Shown piece by piece: positions 17,844 to 27,624 of a DNA stretch of 64,000 nt (its first letter is position 1; each line of letters starts with the position of its first letter). The notes beneath the pieces are model-generated. The model was not told the origin of the DNA and searched no databases. It saw nothing but the letters and a program-made list of their open reading frames with translations. The DNA comes from Caulobacter sp. X (GTDB taxonomy: Bacteria; Pseudomonadota; Alphaproteobacteria; Caulobacterales; Caulobacteraceae): the NCBI RefSeq assembly GCF_002742635.1, contig NZ_PEGF01000001.1:558001-622000 (forward strand), in the 5' to 3' direction. The position numbers were made by a program, and so were the translations under genes.

Positions 17844-18263
17844 TCAGCCGACGATTTCGTCTTCGGTGAAGAACTGCTCGATCTCGATCTTGGCGTTGTC
17901 CAGGCTGTCCGAGCCGTGGACCGAGTTTTCGCCGATCGACAGGGCGAACTGCTTGCGGATCGTGCCTTCGGCGGCGTTTTCCGGGTTCGTGGCGCCCATG
18001 ACTTCGCGGTACTTGGCCACGGCGTTGTCGCCTTGCAGGACTTGGACGACGACCGGCTCGGCGGTCATCTGGGCGACGAGTTCGCCGTAGAACGGACGCT
18101 CGGCGTGGACTTCGTAGAACTTCTTGGCTTGGGCTTCGGTCAGCTTCACGCGACGCTGAGCGACGATGCGCAGGCCGGCGGCCTCGATCACCGCGTTGAT
18201 GGCGCCGGTCAGGTTACGACGCGTGGCGTCCGGCTTGATGATCGAGAAGGTGCGTTCGGTCAC
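17844..18263 (-). CDS. ndk: Nucleoside diphosphate kinase
   Basis: A 139-residue enzyme that equalises nucleoside triphosphate pools by phosphate transfer through a histidine. The GTG start gives [15 protein letters not shown], exactly the family N-terminus; the frame stays open far upstream, but that is antisense to the ABC-F gene and is not coding. The active-site segment [12 protein letters not shown] contains the phosphorylated histidine. Length matches the family. It is divergent from the ABC-F gene. Confidence 0.97.
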   Translation of the reverse strand: MTERTFSIIKPDATRRNLTGAINAVIEAAGLRIVAQRRVKLTEAQAKKFYEVHAERPFYGELVAQMTAEPVVVQVLQGDNAVAKYREVMGATNPENAAEGTIRKQFALSIGENSVHGSDSLDNAKIEIEQFFTEDEIVG

Positions 18264-18359
18264 GACAGTGATCTCACAGAAAAGTTGTGAATTGGGAGGT
18301 TGCGGGCTTATAGCCGTGCGCCCCGCCCTCGCCAACCCCACCGCGTAACCTTCACAAAA

Positions 18360-20234
18360 ATGCTGCAGATCAACGACCTGACCTTCGACGCCTGGGGGCG
18401 GCGTTTCTTCGACAAGGCCACCGTCAGTCTGCCGCCCGGCGCCAAGGTTGGCCTGGTGGGCCGCAACGGCGTGGGCAAGTCCACCCTGTTCAAGCTGATC
18501 CTGGGCCATCTGCACGCCGGCGACGACGAGATCAGCCTGCCCAAGACCGCCCGCGTCGGCTCGGTCGACCAGGAGCACCCGGCCACGCCCGTCTCCCTGC
18601 TGGACACGGTGCTCGAGGCCGACGTCGAGCGTCACAGCCTGATGACCCAGCTGGAGACGGCCGATCCCGAGCACATGGGCGAGATCTGGGCCCGGCTGAT
18701 CGAGATCGACTCCGACTCCGCCCCGGCCCGCGCCTCGGAAATCCTGGCGGGTCTGGGCTTCTCCCAGGAGGACCTCGCCCGGCCGATGAGCGAGTTCTCC
18801 GGCGGCTGGCGCATGCGCGTGGCCCTGGCCGCGGCCCTGTTCGCCGAGCCGGACATGCTGCTGCTGGACGAACCGACCAACTATCTCGACCTGGAAGGCG
18901 CGCTGTGGCTGGAGGCGCGGCTGCAGAAGTATCCGCACACCGCCCTGATCATCAGCCACGACCGCGAGCTGCTGAACAACAGCTGCACCCACATCCTGCA
19001 TCTCGCGAACGCCAAGCTGGAGCTCTACACCGGCGGCTACGACGAGTTCGAGAAGCGCCGCGCCGAGAAGGCCCGGCTGCAGCTGTCGGCCAAGGCCAAG
19101 CAGGACGCCGAGCGCGCCCACCTGCAGGCCTTCGTCGATCGCTTCAAGGCCAAGGCCTCCAAGGCCGCCCAGGCTCAGTCGCGGATGAAGCGCCTGGCCA
19201 AGATGGAGCCGGTCTCGGTGACGATCGAGGAGCGCGTGGCCCCGTTCACCCTGCCCTCGCCCGAGAAACCCCTGCCCCCGCCGCTGATCCGGCTGGAGAA
19301 GGCGTTCGTCGGCTACGAGCCGGGCCGGCCGATCCTGAAGAACCTCGGCCTGCGGATGGACCTGGACGACCGCATCGGCCTGCTGGGCGTCAACGGCGCT
19401 GGCAAGTCGACCTTCGCCAAGCTGGTGGCCGGCGCGCTGGGCGTGCAGAGCGGCGAATTCCACCGCGACAAGAAGATGAAGGTCGGCTGGTTCCACCAGC
19501 ACCAGATCGAGGCGATGGATCCCAACGACACCGCGCTGGAGATCATCCGCCGCGCCATGCCCGAAGCCTCTGAAGCCTCGCGCCGCTCGCGCCTGGCGCA
19601 ATTCGGCCTGCCGTTCGAGAAGCAGGAGACCAAGGTCGAGTCGCTGTCCGGCGGCGAGCGCGCCCGCCTGCTGCTGAACCTGGTGGCGATGGACGCCCCG
19701 CACCTCTTGATCCTGGACGAGCCCACCAACCACCTCGACATCGACAGCCGCCGGGCGCTGCTGGACGCGCTGAACGACTATATGGGCGCGGTGATCCTGA
19801 TCACCCACGACCGCTCGCTGATGGAGCTGGTCGCCGACCGGCTGTGGCTGGCCGCCGATGGCGCGATCAAGCCGTTCGACGGCGACATGGACGACTACGC
19901 CAAGTTCGTCCTGGAGCGCGCCAAGCAGGCCGTTAAGCCTACCCAGGTGGCGCGCGAGGCCGCCAAGGCGGCTGCTCCGTCAGCGCCGCAACCCAAGAAG
20001 GCCGCGATCGAGCCCTTGCGTCGCAAGGTCGACGCCGCCGAGCAGGTCATGAACCGCTGCACGCGCAACCTGGCCGAGCTGGACGCTCAGCTGGCCGATC
20101 CGGATCTCTATGTGAAGAGCCCGGGCAAGGTGGCCGAGCTGACCAAGCGCCGCGAGAACGCCAAATCCAAGCTGGACGAGGCCGAGGAAGCCTGGATGGC
20201 GCTGGCCGAAGAGCTGGCCGAAGCCGAGGCTTGA
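18360..20234 (+). CDS. ABC-F family ATPase
   Basis: A 624-residue protein with two ABC domains and no membrane segments, as in the ABC-F group that acts on ribosomes. Domain 1 has [17 protein letters not shown] and [11 protein letters not shown]; domain 2 has [17 protein letters not shown] and [12 protein letters not shown] charged linker joins them and a coiled-coil tail (about 545-624) follows, like Uup/YheS. The ATG follows the short leader at [13 protein letters not shown]. The exact subfamily (Uup versus YheS) is not resolved. Confidence 0.92.
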   Translation: MLQINDLTFDAWGRRFFDKATVSLPPGAKVGLVGRNGVGKSTLFKLILGHLHAGDDEISLPKTARVGSVDQEHPATPVSLLDTVLEADVERHSLMTQLETADPEHMGEIWARLIEIDSDSAPARASEILAGLGFSQEDLARPMSEFSGGWRMRVALAAALFAEPDMLLLDEPTNYLDLEGALWLEARLQKYPHTALIISHDRELLNNSCTHILHLANAKLELYTGGYDEFEKRRAEKARLQLSAKAKQDAERAHLQAFVDRFKAKASKAAQAQSRMKRLAKMEPVSVTIEERVAPFTLPSPEKPLPPPLIRLEKAFVGYEPGRPILKNLGLRMDLDDRIGLLGVNGAGKSTFAKLVAGALGVQSGEFHRDKKMKVGWFHQHQIEAMDPNDTALEIIRRAMPEASEASRRSRLAQFGLPFEKQETKVESLSGGERARLLLNLVAMDAPHLLILDEPTNHLDIDSRRALLDALNDYMGAVILITHDRSLMELVADRLWLAADGAIKPFDGDMDDYAKFVLERAKQAVKPTQVAREAAKAAAPSAPQPKKAAIEPLRRKVDAAEQVMNRCTRNLAELDAQLADPDLYVKSPGKVAELTKRRENAKSKLDEAEEAWMALAEELAEAEA

Positions 20235-20319
20235 CATCAGGCAAATCAGTCTCTCGTTTTTCGAGAGGGTAAACGGCCCTAAACCATGAAGTTTAGTGGT
20301 TAAGAGACATCTCGCGTTC

Positions 20320-20730
20320 ATGGTGTGCGACATGACATCGCACCCCGCCCGCAACAACATCGTCGCCAACCCCGAGGGTCTTTCGGCCCAGGTGGTGCTG
20401 GAATCGTTCGGCCAATGGGTCAACGACCGGATCGGCGAAGCCATGCGGATCGAGATGGACCTGGCCTTCCGGGACCGTCCGTTCGACATCGAGATCGGCC
20501 GCTCGCCGGCCCTCGTCGGCTGGGAGCACAAGTTCATTCCGCCGGGTTCGCCCGCGCCGAAGGGCAAGATGTGGACCGTCTACCGCCTGCACGACCAGGA
20601 AGGCCGTCCGGCCCACCTGCCGCGCTCGGGCGACCTGGTCGAGGATCTGACGCCGCTGCTGGGCGAGCTGGGTTATCTTGGCGTGTTCGAAGACGGCGTG
20701 GCGATGTTCCCGGGCGTCGGCAAGCGCTAA
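20320..20730 (+). CDS. Conserved hypothetical protein
   Basis: A protein of about 136 residues, soluble, with no recognised domain. It is tryptophan-poor and ends with an acidic helix-like region (DLVEDLTPLLGELGYLG). Starts at GTG 20296, ATG 20320 and ATG 20332 (MTSHPARNN) are all possible; none has a strong ribosome-binding site. Codon use matches the chromosome. A CTCTCG-TTTTT-CGAGAG hairpin lies between it and the ABC-F gene. Confidence 0.65.
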   Translation: MVCDMTSHPARNNIVANPEGLSAQVVLESFGQWVNDRIGEAMRIEMDLAFRDRPFDIEIGRSPALVGWEHKFIPPGSPAPKGKMWTVYRLHDQEGRPAHLPRSGDLVEDLTPLLGELGYLGVFEDGVAMFPGVGKR

Positions 20731-20858
20731 GCGGATCGGCCTTCAAAGCCGAAAACGATCGATTTCGAGCGCCGCGGCGATGTCATCCCGCGAGGAAGCG
20801 CGCCCGGCGCCGCGACGCGGAATCTCCACAACAGCCTTCCAGGTCAGATAACGCGGCT

Positions 20859-20882
20859 CGACTTTGACACCAGTCAAAGTCG
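20859..20882. promoter_or_regulatory. Perfect 10-bp inverted repeat upstream of the aldehyde dehydrogenase gene
   Basis: CGACTTTGAC and GTCAAAGTCG are separated by ACCA. It lies 78 nt upstream of the aldehyde dehydrogenase ATG and contains a TTTGAC that could serve as a -35 element. The symmetry suits a dimeric repressor site. No regulator gene is adjacent. Confidence 0.5.
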
Positions 20883-20959
20883 GATTTGCTGCACCGCGAG
20901 AACCTTACCCTGAGCCGGGACCAAGTCCGCGGCCCGCGCCAAGCACAGGGAAGGTCCTG

Positions 20960-22351
20960 ATGACCTACGCGACCACCAACCCCTATACCGGTGAAATCCT
21001 GAAGACCTTTCCAGACGCGACCGACGCCGAAGTGGCGCGGGCGATCGAGGCCGCGGATTCCACCTTCCAGACCTGGAAAGACACAAGCTTCGCCAAGCGC
21101 GCGAGCGTGATGCGCGCGGCGGCCGCCATCCTGCGCCGCGACAGCGACGCCTACGCCCGGATCGTCACGCTCGAAATGGGCAAGCTGCTGGCCGAGGCTA
21201 AGGCGGAGGTCGAGCTCTCGGCCGAGATCTTCGAATACTACGCCGACAACGCCGAACAGCTGCTCGCGCCGCAAAAGCTGCCCGTCAAGACGCCGGCCGA
21301 GGGCGAAGCCGTCTTGGTCCATGAGCCGCTCGGCGTGCTGCTGGCGATCGAGCCTTGGAACTTTCCCTACTATCAGATCGCCCGGATCATCGCGCCGCAG
21401 CTGTCGGCGGGGAACACGGTTCTGCTCAAGCACGCCTCGAACGTGCCCCAGAGCGCGGCGGCCTTCGAGGTTCTCATGCGGGAGGCGGGCCTTCCCGAAG
21501 GGGCGTTCCAGAACCTCTACGCGACGCGCGGCCAGGTCGAGATGATCCTCAATGACCCGCGCGTTCATGGCGTGGCCCTGACCGGCTCGGAAGACGCCGG
21601 CGCGATCGTGGCGGCCCAGGCCGGCAAGGCGCTGAAGAAGTCGACGATGGAGCTTGGCGGAGCCGACGCCTTCGTGGTCCTGGCCGACGCCGACCTGGAA
21701 AAGACCATTCGCTGGGCCGTCTTCGGCCGACACTGGAACGGCGGCCAGGTGTGCGTCTCGTCCAAGCGCATGATCATCGTCGACGAGGTCTATGATCGGT
21801 TCCTGGAAGGCTACGCCGCCGGCGTGGCGAAGCTGCGCGCGGGCGACCCGTTCGATCCCGAAACCACCCTGGCGCCGCTGTCCTCCCAACACGCGGCGGA
21901 CGACCTGAAGGACAAGATCAAGCAGGCCGTCGACTTCGGGGCGACGGCGACGGAGGTAGGGCCCCAGACGCCCAACACGGGCGCCTTTGTCCAGCCGACC
22001 ATCCTGACCGACATCGCCGAGGATAATCCGGCGCGCTACTGGGAGTTCTTTGGACCCGTCTCGATGCTGTTCCGGGCCAAGGACGAGGACGACGCGGTGC
22101 GGATCGCCAACGACTCGCCCTTTGGGTTGGGCGGCTCTGTCTTCACCGCCGACCTCGAGCGTGGCGCGCGGGTGGCCAGACGGATCTCGACGGGCATGGT
22201 GTTCGTCAACCATCCGACCATGGTCAAGGCCGACCTGCCTTTCGGCGGCGTCCGACGGTCAGGCTACGGGCGCGAGCTTCTGGGTCTCGGGATCAAGGAG
22301 TTCGTCAATCACAAGCTGATTAACGTCGTCGACATCGACGCCGAATTTTAG
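20960..22351 (+). CDS. NAD(P)-dependent aldehyde dehydrogenase, succinate-semialdehyde type
   Basis: A 463-residue ALDH-superfamily enzyme that oxidises an aldehyde to the acid. It shows GVLLAIEPWNFPYYQ, the glutamate in TMELGGADAFVVL and the catalytic cysteine in NGGQVCVSSKRM, with the C-terminal PFGGVRRSGYGREL. The N-terminus (YATTNPYTGEILKTFPD) and size match succinate-semialdehyde dehydrogenases, but substrate specificity within this group cannot be fixed. It stands alone, preceded by a palindromic operator candidate. Confidence 0.85.
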   Translation: MTYATTNPYTGEILKTFPDATDAEVARAIEAADSTFQTWKDTSFAKRASVMRAAAAILRRDSDAYARIVTLEMGKLLAEAKAEVELSAEIFEYYADNAEQLLAPQKLPVKTPAEGEAVLVHEPLGVLLAIEPWNFPYYQIARIIAPQLSAGNTVLLKHASNVPQSAAAFEVLMREAGLPEGAFQNLYATRGQVEMILNDPRVHGVALTGSEDAGAIVAAQAGKALKKSTMELGGADAFVVLADADLEKTIRWAVFGRHWNGGQVCVSSKRMIIVDEVYDRFLEGYAAGVAKLRAGDPFDPETTLAPLSSQHAADDLKDKIKQAVDFGATATEVGPQTPNTGAFVQPTILTDIAEDNPARYWEFFGPVSMLFRAKDEDDAVRIANDSPFGLGGSVFTADLERGARVARRISTGMVFVNHPTMVKADLPFGGVRRSGYGRELLGLGIKEFVNHKLINVVDIDAEF

Positions 22352-22373
22352 CCGGACGCGCTATCGTTCGACC

Positions 22374-22748
22374 TCACCGCCCCGGCTTCAACGACCGGAT
22401 ATAGGCGGTGACGTCGGCGATATCGGCCTTGCTCATCGCCTTGGCCGGCATCGAGTAGTGGCCGACCTGGGTGATGGCTTCCAGCTCCCAGTCGAGGCGA
22501 CTGTCGGCGTAACGCTTGGCGATGTCCTGGAAGGTCGGGGCGCCGGCCTTGGGACTGACGGAGTCGCCCCGCACCGTATGGCAACCCGCGCACTCCCGCC
22601 GCGCGAAGTCGCCGCCGCGGCCCGGCGATCCGGCGACGGTGTCCGCTTCGACCTTATGGTGATCAGAAGGCGATGACTGAGCCCAAGCTCCGCCCGACAG
22701 AGCGGCGGTCGCCAGCACCAGGGCCCCCATTAGCGTCGCATGTCGCAT
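22374..22748 (-). CDS. Periplasmic c-type cytochrome
   Basis: A 124-residue secreted cytochrome c. A signal peptide (MRHATLMGALVLATAALSGG, cleavage probably after AWAQ) precedes one haem site CAGCH near residue 54. A candidate axial methionine lies in GHYSMPAKAMSKAD, a class I arrangement. The ATG used is six bases inside a possible TTG start and has GGGAGG upstream. It converges on the aldehyde dehydrogenase gene; the electron partner is unknown. Confidence 0.85.
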   Translation of the reverse strand: MRHATLMGALVLATAALSGGAWAQSSPSDHHKVEADTVAGSPGRGGDFARRECAGCHTVRGDSVSPKAGAPTFQDIAKRYADSRLDWELEAITQVGHYSMPAKAMSKADIADVTAYIRSLKPGR

Positions 22749-22834
22749 GACCAACCAGCCTCCCTCTCTGGGCGGATCTTGCGCGCGGGAGACGCGCGCG
22801 CCAAGTCAGGGGGTTTGCTTAGGGCGCGACGGCC

Positions 22835-23191
22835 CTACCCGCACTTCACCTGCTGAACGACGCCGGTGTCGGCGTTGAACAGGATGTTCAGGCGATCGGG
22901 GCGATAGTCCATGGTCACCGGACAGGTCGTGCAGGCCACCCGCCAGCGCGAGGGATCGACCGGCGCCGGGAGGCTGGTGCGCGGCTTGCCGATGAAGGCC
23001 TGGGCGTCCTTGAGGCCGCACTGGTCCTTTTCAGGCTCCGAGGCCGTCGGCGTCGCCGGCAAGGCGATGGCCGGGGGCGCGGTGGGCGTGGTCGGCGGCG
23101 GAGGCGGCGCGGGCTTGGGCTCCGGAGCGCTGGAGCACGAGGCCAGCAGCAGGGCCAATCCAAGACCCAGTCCCGCCGTGACGCGCTTCAT
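22835..23191 (-). CDS. Lipoprotein resembling peptidase inhibitor I78
   Basis: A 118-residue lipoprotein: signal KRVTAGLGLGLALLLASC with LASC lipobox, then a proline-rich linker (APPPPPTTPTAPP) and a C-terminal domain like inhibitor family I78. The visible markers are DQCGLKDAQAFIGKP and TMDYRPDRLNILFN, ending in VKCG, with terminal cysteines likely forming a disulfide. I78 proteins inhibit serine peptidases; here the reactive site is not certain. It overlaps holC by ATGA, so it is the last gene of the pepA-holC operon. Confidence 0.75.
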   Translation of the reverse strand: MKRVTAGLGLGLALLLASCSSAPEPKPAPPPPPTTPTAPPAIALPATPTASEPEKDQCGLKDAQAFIGKPRTSLPAPVDPSRWRVACTTCPVTMDYRPDRLNILFNADTGVVQQVKCG

Positions 23192-23652
23192 GCCTGCTTC
23201 TCCCAACCGCGTTCGGCCCCCTGGCGCCAATACGACACCGGATGCCCCGCCTTCTTGAACACCGACCAGCGCGCGCGCGCCTCCGCGAGCGCCTGATCGT
23301 CCCGGCCGTCGAACAGCAGGATGCAGCGAGAAACCCCTGAAAGGTCTCCAGGATCCGCCCCGTCGATCAGGAAAACCGCGTCGCCGTGGTTGGGGTTGCC
23401 CTCCTCGGCCGTCAGCAACACCGGCTGGCGTTCGGCCATCGGCTCGCTCGCCAGGCCGTGCGGCAGGAAGCTGTCCTCGCGAAAGGTCCAGAGGTGCTGA
23501 TCCAGCGCCTCGATCCGCCGGGGATCGCCGCCGCGCACCAACGCCTTCCAGCCGCGCCCCAGCGTCTTTTCCAGAAGCTCGGGCAGCACCGCCTCGAGCG
23601 GGCTGCGCTCGAGGTGATAGAACCAGACCTCGCAGGGCGCGGCGTCGGTCAC
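23188..23652 (-). CDS. holC: DNA polymerase III chi subunit
   Basis: A 154-residue HolC-like protein, the clamp-loader accessory subunit that contacts single-strand DNA-binding protein. The N-terminal CEVWFYHLERSPLEAVLPEL and the RIEALDQHLWTFREDSFLPH segment are diagnostic. The GTG start lies two bases past the pepA stop, showing tight coupling. Upstream codons in frame overlap pepA and are excluded. pepA-holC order is also seen in other proteobacteria. Confidence 0.88.
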   Translation of the reverse strand: MTDAAPCEVWFYHLERSPLEAVLPELLEKTLGRGWKALVRGGDPRRIEALDQHLWTFREDSFLPHGLASEPMAERQPVLLTAEEGNPNHGDAVFLIDGADPGDLSGVSRCILLFDGRDDQALAEARARWSVFKKAGHPVSYWRQGAERGWEKQA

Positions 23653-23654
23653 GC

Positions 23655-25136
23655 TCAGCCTTCGTAGGCGTCGGCGACCAGGCGGTTCAGCAGGCGCACG
23701 CCGAAGCCGGCGGCGCCGTCCGGCACGGTCGGGTCGGTCGAGGGCTTCTTCCAAGCCACCGAGGCGATGTCGAGGTGAGCCCACGGCACGCCGTTGACGA
23801 ACTTCTGCAGGAACAGGCCCGCCGTGATCGAGCCGGCCGGGCGGCCGCCGATGTTCTTCATGTCGGCGATCGGGCTTTCGATCTGCTTCTCGTAGGCGGC
23901 CGGCAGCGGCAGGCGCCACAGGCTCTCGCGCTCGGCCTTGCCAGCGGCGAGAAGCTTTTCGGACAAGCCGTCGTTATTGCTGAACAAACCGGCGTAGTCG
24001 TGACCCAGCGAGATGATGATCGCGCCGGTCAGGGTCGCCAGGTCGATCATGAACTGGGGCTTGAAGCGCTCCTGCGTGTACCAGAGCGCGTCGGCCAGCA
24101 CGAGGCGGCCCTCGGCGTCGGTGTTGATGACCTCGATCGTCTGGCCCGACATCGAGGTGACCACGTCGCCCGGACGCTGGGCGTTCCCGTCGGGCATGTT
24201 CTCGACGAGGCCCAGCACGCCGATGGCGTTGACCTTGGCCTTGCGGCCGGCCAGGGCGTGCATGACGCCGGCCACGGCGGCCGCGCCGCCCATGTCCCAC
24301 TTCATGTCCTCCATGCCGTCGGCCGGCTTGATCGAGATGCCGCCGGTGTCGAAGCAGACGCCCTTGCCGACGAAGGCGATCGGCTGGGCGTTCTTATCGG
24401 CCGCGCCCATCCATTTCATGATCACCAGCTGGCTTTCGCGGACGCTGCCCTGGCCAACGCCCAGCAGGCTGCCCATGCCGAGCTTGGCCATCTCGGCCTC
24501 GCCCAGGATCTCGACTTCCAGGCCCAGGCTTTCCAGGCTCTTGGCGCGGGCGGCGAATTCTTCGGGATGCAGGATATTGGCCGGCTCGGAGACGAGGTCG
24601 CGGCTGAACACGATGGCGTCCGCGAGCGCCGAGAGCGGCTCATAGGCCTTTTGCGCCTTGACCGGATCGGCGGCGGCGACCTTGACCACCTGGACCGAGG
24701 GCTTCTTCTCGGCCTTCTCGGTCGTGCGGTACTTGTCGAAGCGGTAGGCCGCCAGGCGCGCGCCGAAGGCGGCGCGAGCGGCGCTCTCGGCGTCGGCGCC
24801 CATCTTCAGGACCAGCTCGGCCACGCCCGAGGTCTTCACGGCCTGATAGGCGGCGGCGGCGGCGGTCTCGACCGCCTCGGGCTCGACAGCGCCTGAGCCA
24901 TCGACGCCGACCAGCACGACGCGCGCGGCTTCCAGACCATGCGGCGCGACGAGGTCCAGGGTCTGCCCCTTGGCGCCGGTGAAGCGCCCGCCGGCGATGG
25001 CGCGCGCCAGGGCGCCGCCCGTGGCCTCGTTCGCCGCCTTGGCCTCGGGCGACAGCGCCGCGCCTTCGTGAGCCAGAACCGCGAGGGCGGCCGTGGCGCC
25101 GGCCTGGGTGTCGACGGGAACGAACTCGATACGCAT
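23655..25136 (-). CDS. pepA: Leucyl aminopeptidase (M17)
   Basis: A 493-residue dizinc aminopeptidase that removes N-terminal residues from peptides. The M17 signature NTDAEGRLVLADAL is present, as are VGKGVCFDTGGISIK, MKWDMGGAAAVAG and GRPAGSITAGLFL, which together hold the metal and catalytic residues. The ATG at MRIEFVPV was chosen over one five codons upstream because it matches family N-termini. It heads the pepA-holC-lipoprotein operon and is divergent from lptF. Confidence 0.95.
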   Translation of the reverse strand: MRIEFVPVDTQAGATAALAVLAHEGAALSPEAKAANEATGGALARAIAGGRFTGAKGQTLDLVAPHGLEAARVVLVGVDGSGAVEPEAVETAAAAAYQAVKTSGVAELVLKMGADAESAARAAFGARLAAYRFDKYRTTEKAEKKPSVQVVKVAAADPVKAQKAYEPLSALADAIVFSRDLVSEPANILHPEEFAARAKSLESLGLEVEILGEAEMAKLGMGSLLGVGQGSVRESQLVIMKWMGAADKNAQPIAFVGKGVCFDTGGISIKPADGMEDMKWDMGGAAAVAGVMHALAGRKAKVNAIGVLGLVENMPDGNAQRPGDVVTSMSGQTIEVINTDAEGRLVLADALWYTQERFKPQFMIDLATLTGAIIISLGHDYAGLFSNNDGLSEKLLAAGKAERESLWRLPLPAAYEKQIESPIADMKNIGGRPAGSITAGLFLQKFVNGVPWAHLDIASVAWKKPSTDPTVPDGAAGFGVRLLNRLVADAYEG

Positions 25137-25359
25137 TCCGCGCTCCTGCATCTGGGCGACTTTGACGGGCGTCGCGATCGCCGCGCGCCCTGCTTCAACA
25201 AGCGGGCATAGTCCAATGCCGCGCCTTAGAAAAGGCTCCGTTCGGCCCCAGTCGGGACAGCCAAGTCAGGTCCCTGGATTGCGCCGATGCAAAGCCCCCG
25301 TGTAGAACGGCGCATCTTCGGGGTTCGTCCCACGAATCCATTCCCCCGAACCCGTCTTC

Positions 25360-26502
25360 ATGCGCCTCATCGAACGCTATCTCTTCCGCCAGTTGCTGGG
25401 TCCGACGCTTCTGGCGACCGCGGCCCTGGTGGCGCTCGCCTTGCTGGCGCGCAGCCTGTCGGAGTTCGACGTGCTCGTGGAGCAGCGTCAGAGCGCGGTG
25501 GTGTTCCTGAAGATCATCCTGCTGGCCCTGCCCCAGCTCTTGGCGATCATGATGCCGCTGGCCCTGTTCGTGGCGGCGCTGGTGGCGCTGAATCGTCTGC
25601 ACACAGAGCAGGAGATCGTCGTCTGCTTCGCCGGCGGCATGAGCCGCTGGGCGGTGATCTCGCCCGCCATGCGCCTGGCCGTGCTGGCGGCGCTGATCGC
25701 GCTGATCTCGAGCCTATGGCTGCAGCCCTGGAGCGCGCGTCAGATCCGGGAAACGGCCTTCGACATCAAGACGGACGTGGCCTCGACGCTGGTCCAGCCG
25801 GGTCAGTTCACCGAGCCGGGTCCGGGCCTGACCGTCTACGCCCAGTCGATCGACCGCGATAACAAGATCCAGAACCTGTTCATCCACCAGGAAATGCCCA
25901 ACGGCGGGGCCTCGACCTATTCCTCCCGCGAGGCCGAGATCGCCACGCGCAAGGGCCAGCCGGTGCTGATCATGCGGCATGGATCCAACCAGCAGTTCTC
26001 CCGCCAGGGCGTGCTGCAGTACACCTCGTTCGACGAGTACACCTTCGACCTGTCCAGCCTGTTCCGCAGCGACGAGCTGCTGCACTACAAGATCGCCGAC
26101 CGCTATCCGCACGAGCTGTTCTTCCCCGACCTGACCCAGGACTGGGAGCGCCAGAACAAGGACAAGATGCTGGCCGAGGGGCATTCGCGCTTCGCCGGCC
26201 CGCTCTACAACCTGGCCCTGATGGCCATGGCCCTGGCGGCGGTGATCGGCGGTCCGTTCAGCCGCATGGGCTATGGCAAGCGGATCGCCGCCGTCGGCGC
26301 GGCCGCGGGCGTCGTCCGCATCATCGGCTTCGGCGTGCAAGCGGCCTGCGCCGACGCGCCCGAACTGAACGTCCTGCAGTACGTCGTGCCGCTGGCGGCG
26401 ATGGGCTGGGGCTTCTCGCAGATCTTCCGCCAGAAGGTCTCGCGCCGTCGCGCGGCCAAGCTGGCCAAGCAAGCGCCGGCCTATACGGGAGCGGCCGGAT
26501 GA
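25360..26502 (+). CDS. lptF: LPS export permease LptF
   Basis: A 380-residue YjgP/YjgQ permease. With LptG and LptB it extracts lipopolysaccharide from the inner membrane. It starts RLIERYLFRQLLGPTLLAT, has three N-terminal and three C-terminal membrane helices, and between them a periplasmic beta-jellyroll region (about residues 130-265). Its stop overlaps the lptG ATG by 4 nt. Confidence 0.94.
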   Translation: MRLIERYLFRQLLGPTLLATAALVALALLARSLSEFDVLVEQRQSAVVFLKIILLALPQLLAIMMPLALFVAALVALNRLHTEQEIVVCFAGGMSRWAVISPAMRLAVLAALIALISSLWLQPWSARQIRETAFDIKTDVASTLVQPGQFTEPGPGLTVYAQSIDRDNKIQNLFIHQEMPNGGASTYSSREAEIATRKGQPVLIMRHGSNQQFSRQGVLQYTSFDEYTFDLSSLFRSDELLHYKIADRYPHELFFPDLTQDWERQNKDKMLAEGHSRFAGPLYNLALMAMALAAVIGGPFSRMGYGKRIAAVGAAAGVVRIIGFGVQAACADAPELNVLQYVVPLAAMGWGFSQIFRQKVSRRRAAKLAKQAPAYTGAAG

Positions 26503-27602
26503 TCACCATGGGCATGCTCGAACGCTACGTGCTCAAGCGCACCATGAGCGCCCTGGTCGGCGCCCTGGCCGTGCTGGGGGCGATGGTGATGCTGATCGCC
26601 TTCGTCGACATCGCGCGCAATGTCGGCACGCGCGCCGACGCCAGCTTCTTCCAGCTCCTGTACCTGACGGTGCTGCAGGCCCCGGCGACCATCCTGGTGC
26701 TGGCGCCGTTCGTCTTCCTCTTTGGCACCATGTGGGCGTTCGTCGAGCTCAACCGGCGTAGCGAGCTGATCGCCATGCGCGCGGCCGGCGTTTCGGCCTG
26801 GCGCTTCATCATGCCGGCCGCCGCCGCGTCCTTCGTGATCGGCCTTCTGACCATCATCCTGCTGAACCCGCTCACCACGGCGATGACCGCGCATTTCGAG
26901 ACCGAGCGCGATCACCTGATGAACGGCTACCTGAAGGACACGCCGAAGGGCACCTGGCTGCGCCAGGGCGACGACAAGACCCAGATCGTCATCCGGGCCC
27001 GGGGGCGCGACATCGTCGACGGCTCCGTGCGCCTGCGCAGCGTCTCGCTGTTCGTCTATACGCTGAACAAGAAGGGCGTGATGGACTTCACGCGCCGGAT
27101 CGAGGCCAACGAGGCGCGGCTGGAGCCAGGTTTCTGGCGGCTGACCGGCGTGCGCGAGGCCACGCCCGGCGCCGGCGCGATCCGCTCGGACAGCCTGTCG
27201 ATCCCGTCAAACCTCGACGACCGCACGGCGTCCGAGCGCTTCAACACGCCCCAGGCGGTGGCGCTATGGCGGCTGCCGGCGACGATCAAGCGCGCCGAGG
27301 ACGCCGGCTTCTCGGCCGCGCCGTTCAAGCTGCGCCTGCAGCAGGACCTGGCCACGCCCCTGCTCTTCTCGGCCATGTCGGTGCTGGCGGCGGCGTTTTC
27401 GCTGCGCCTGATGCGCCTTGGCGGCCTGGCCGCGCTGGCCGGCTCCGGCGTCGCGCTAGGCTTCGGGTTCTTTTTCTTCAACGAGCTGTGCAGCACCTTG
27501 GGCAAGGCCGACGTTCTGGCCCCGTCCATCGCCGCCTGGACGCCGCCGATCGTGGCGCTTTTGGCGGGCTTCACTTTGCTTTGCTATACGGAAGATGGGT
27601 GA
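26499..27602 (+). CDS. lptG: LPS export permease LptG
   Basis: A 367-residue paralogue of LptF with the same six-helix plus periplasmic domain layout. It begins GMLERYVLKRTMSALVGA and includes ELNRRSELIAMRAAGVSAW, the cytoplasmic coupling region that contacts LptB. The ATGA overlap with lptF indicates coupled expression. lptD follows with a 22-nt gap, so the export bridge and the outer-membrane acceptor are made together. Confidence 0.95.
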   Translation: MITMGMLERYVLKRTMSALVGALAVLGAMVMLIAFVDIARNVGTRADASFFQLLYLTVLQAPATILVLAPFVFLFGTMWAFVELNRRSELIAMRAAGVSAWRFIMPAAAASFVIGLLTIILLNPLTTAMTAHFETERDHLMNGYLKDTPKGTWLRQGDDKTQIVIRARGRDIVDGSVRLRSVSLFVYTLNKKGVMDFTRRIEANEARLEPGFWRLTGVREATPGAGAIRSDSLSIPSNLDDRTASERFNTPQAVALWRLPATIKRAEDAGFSAAPFKLRLQQDLATPLLFSAMSVLAAAFSLRLMRLGGLAALAGSGVALGFGFFFFNELCSTLGKADVLAPSIAAWTPPIVALLAGFTLLCYTEDG

Positions 27603-27624
27603 GTCATTGCTTCCAGGGTCATTC

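Noticed and set aside
18264..19808. N-terminal extension of ndk by about 500 codons
   Set aside because: The frame is open but antisense to the ABC-F gene; the GTG start gives the exact NDK N-terminus and family length.
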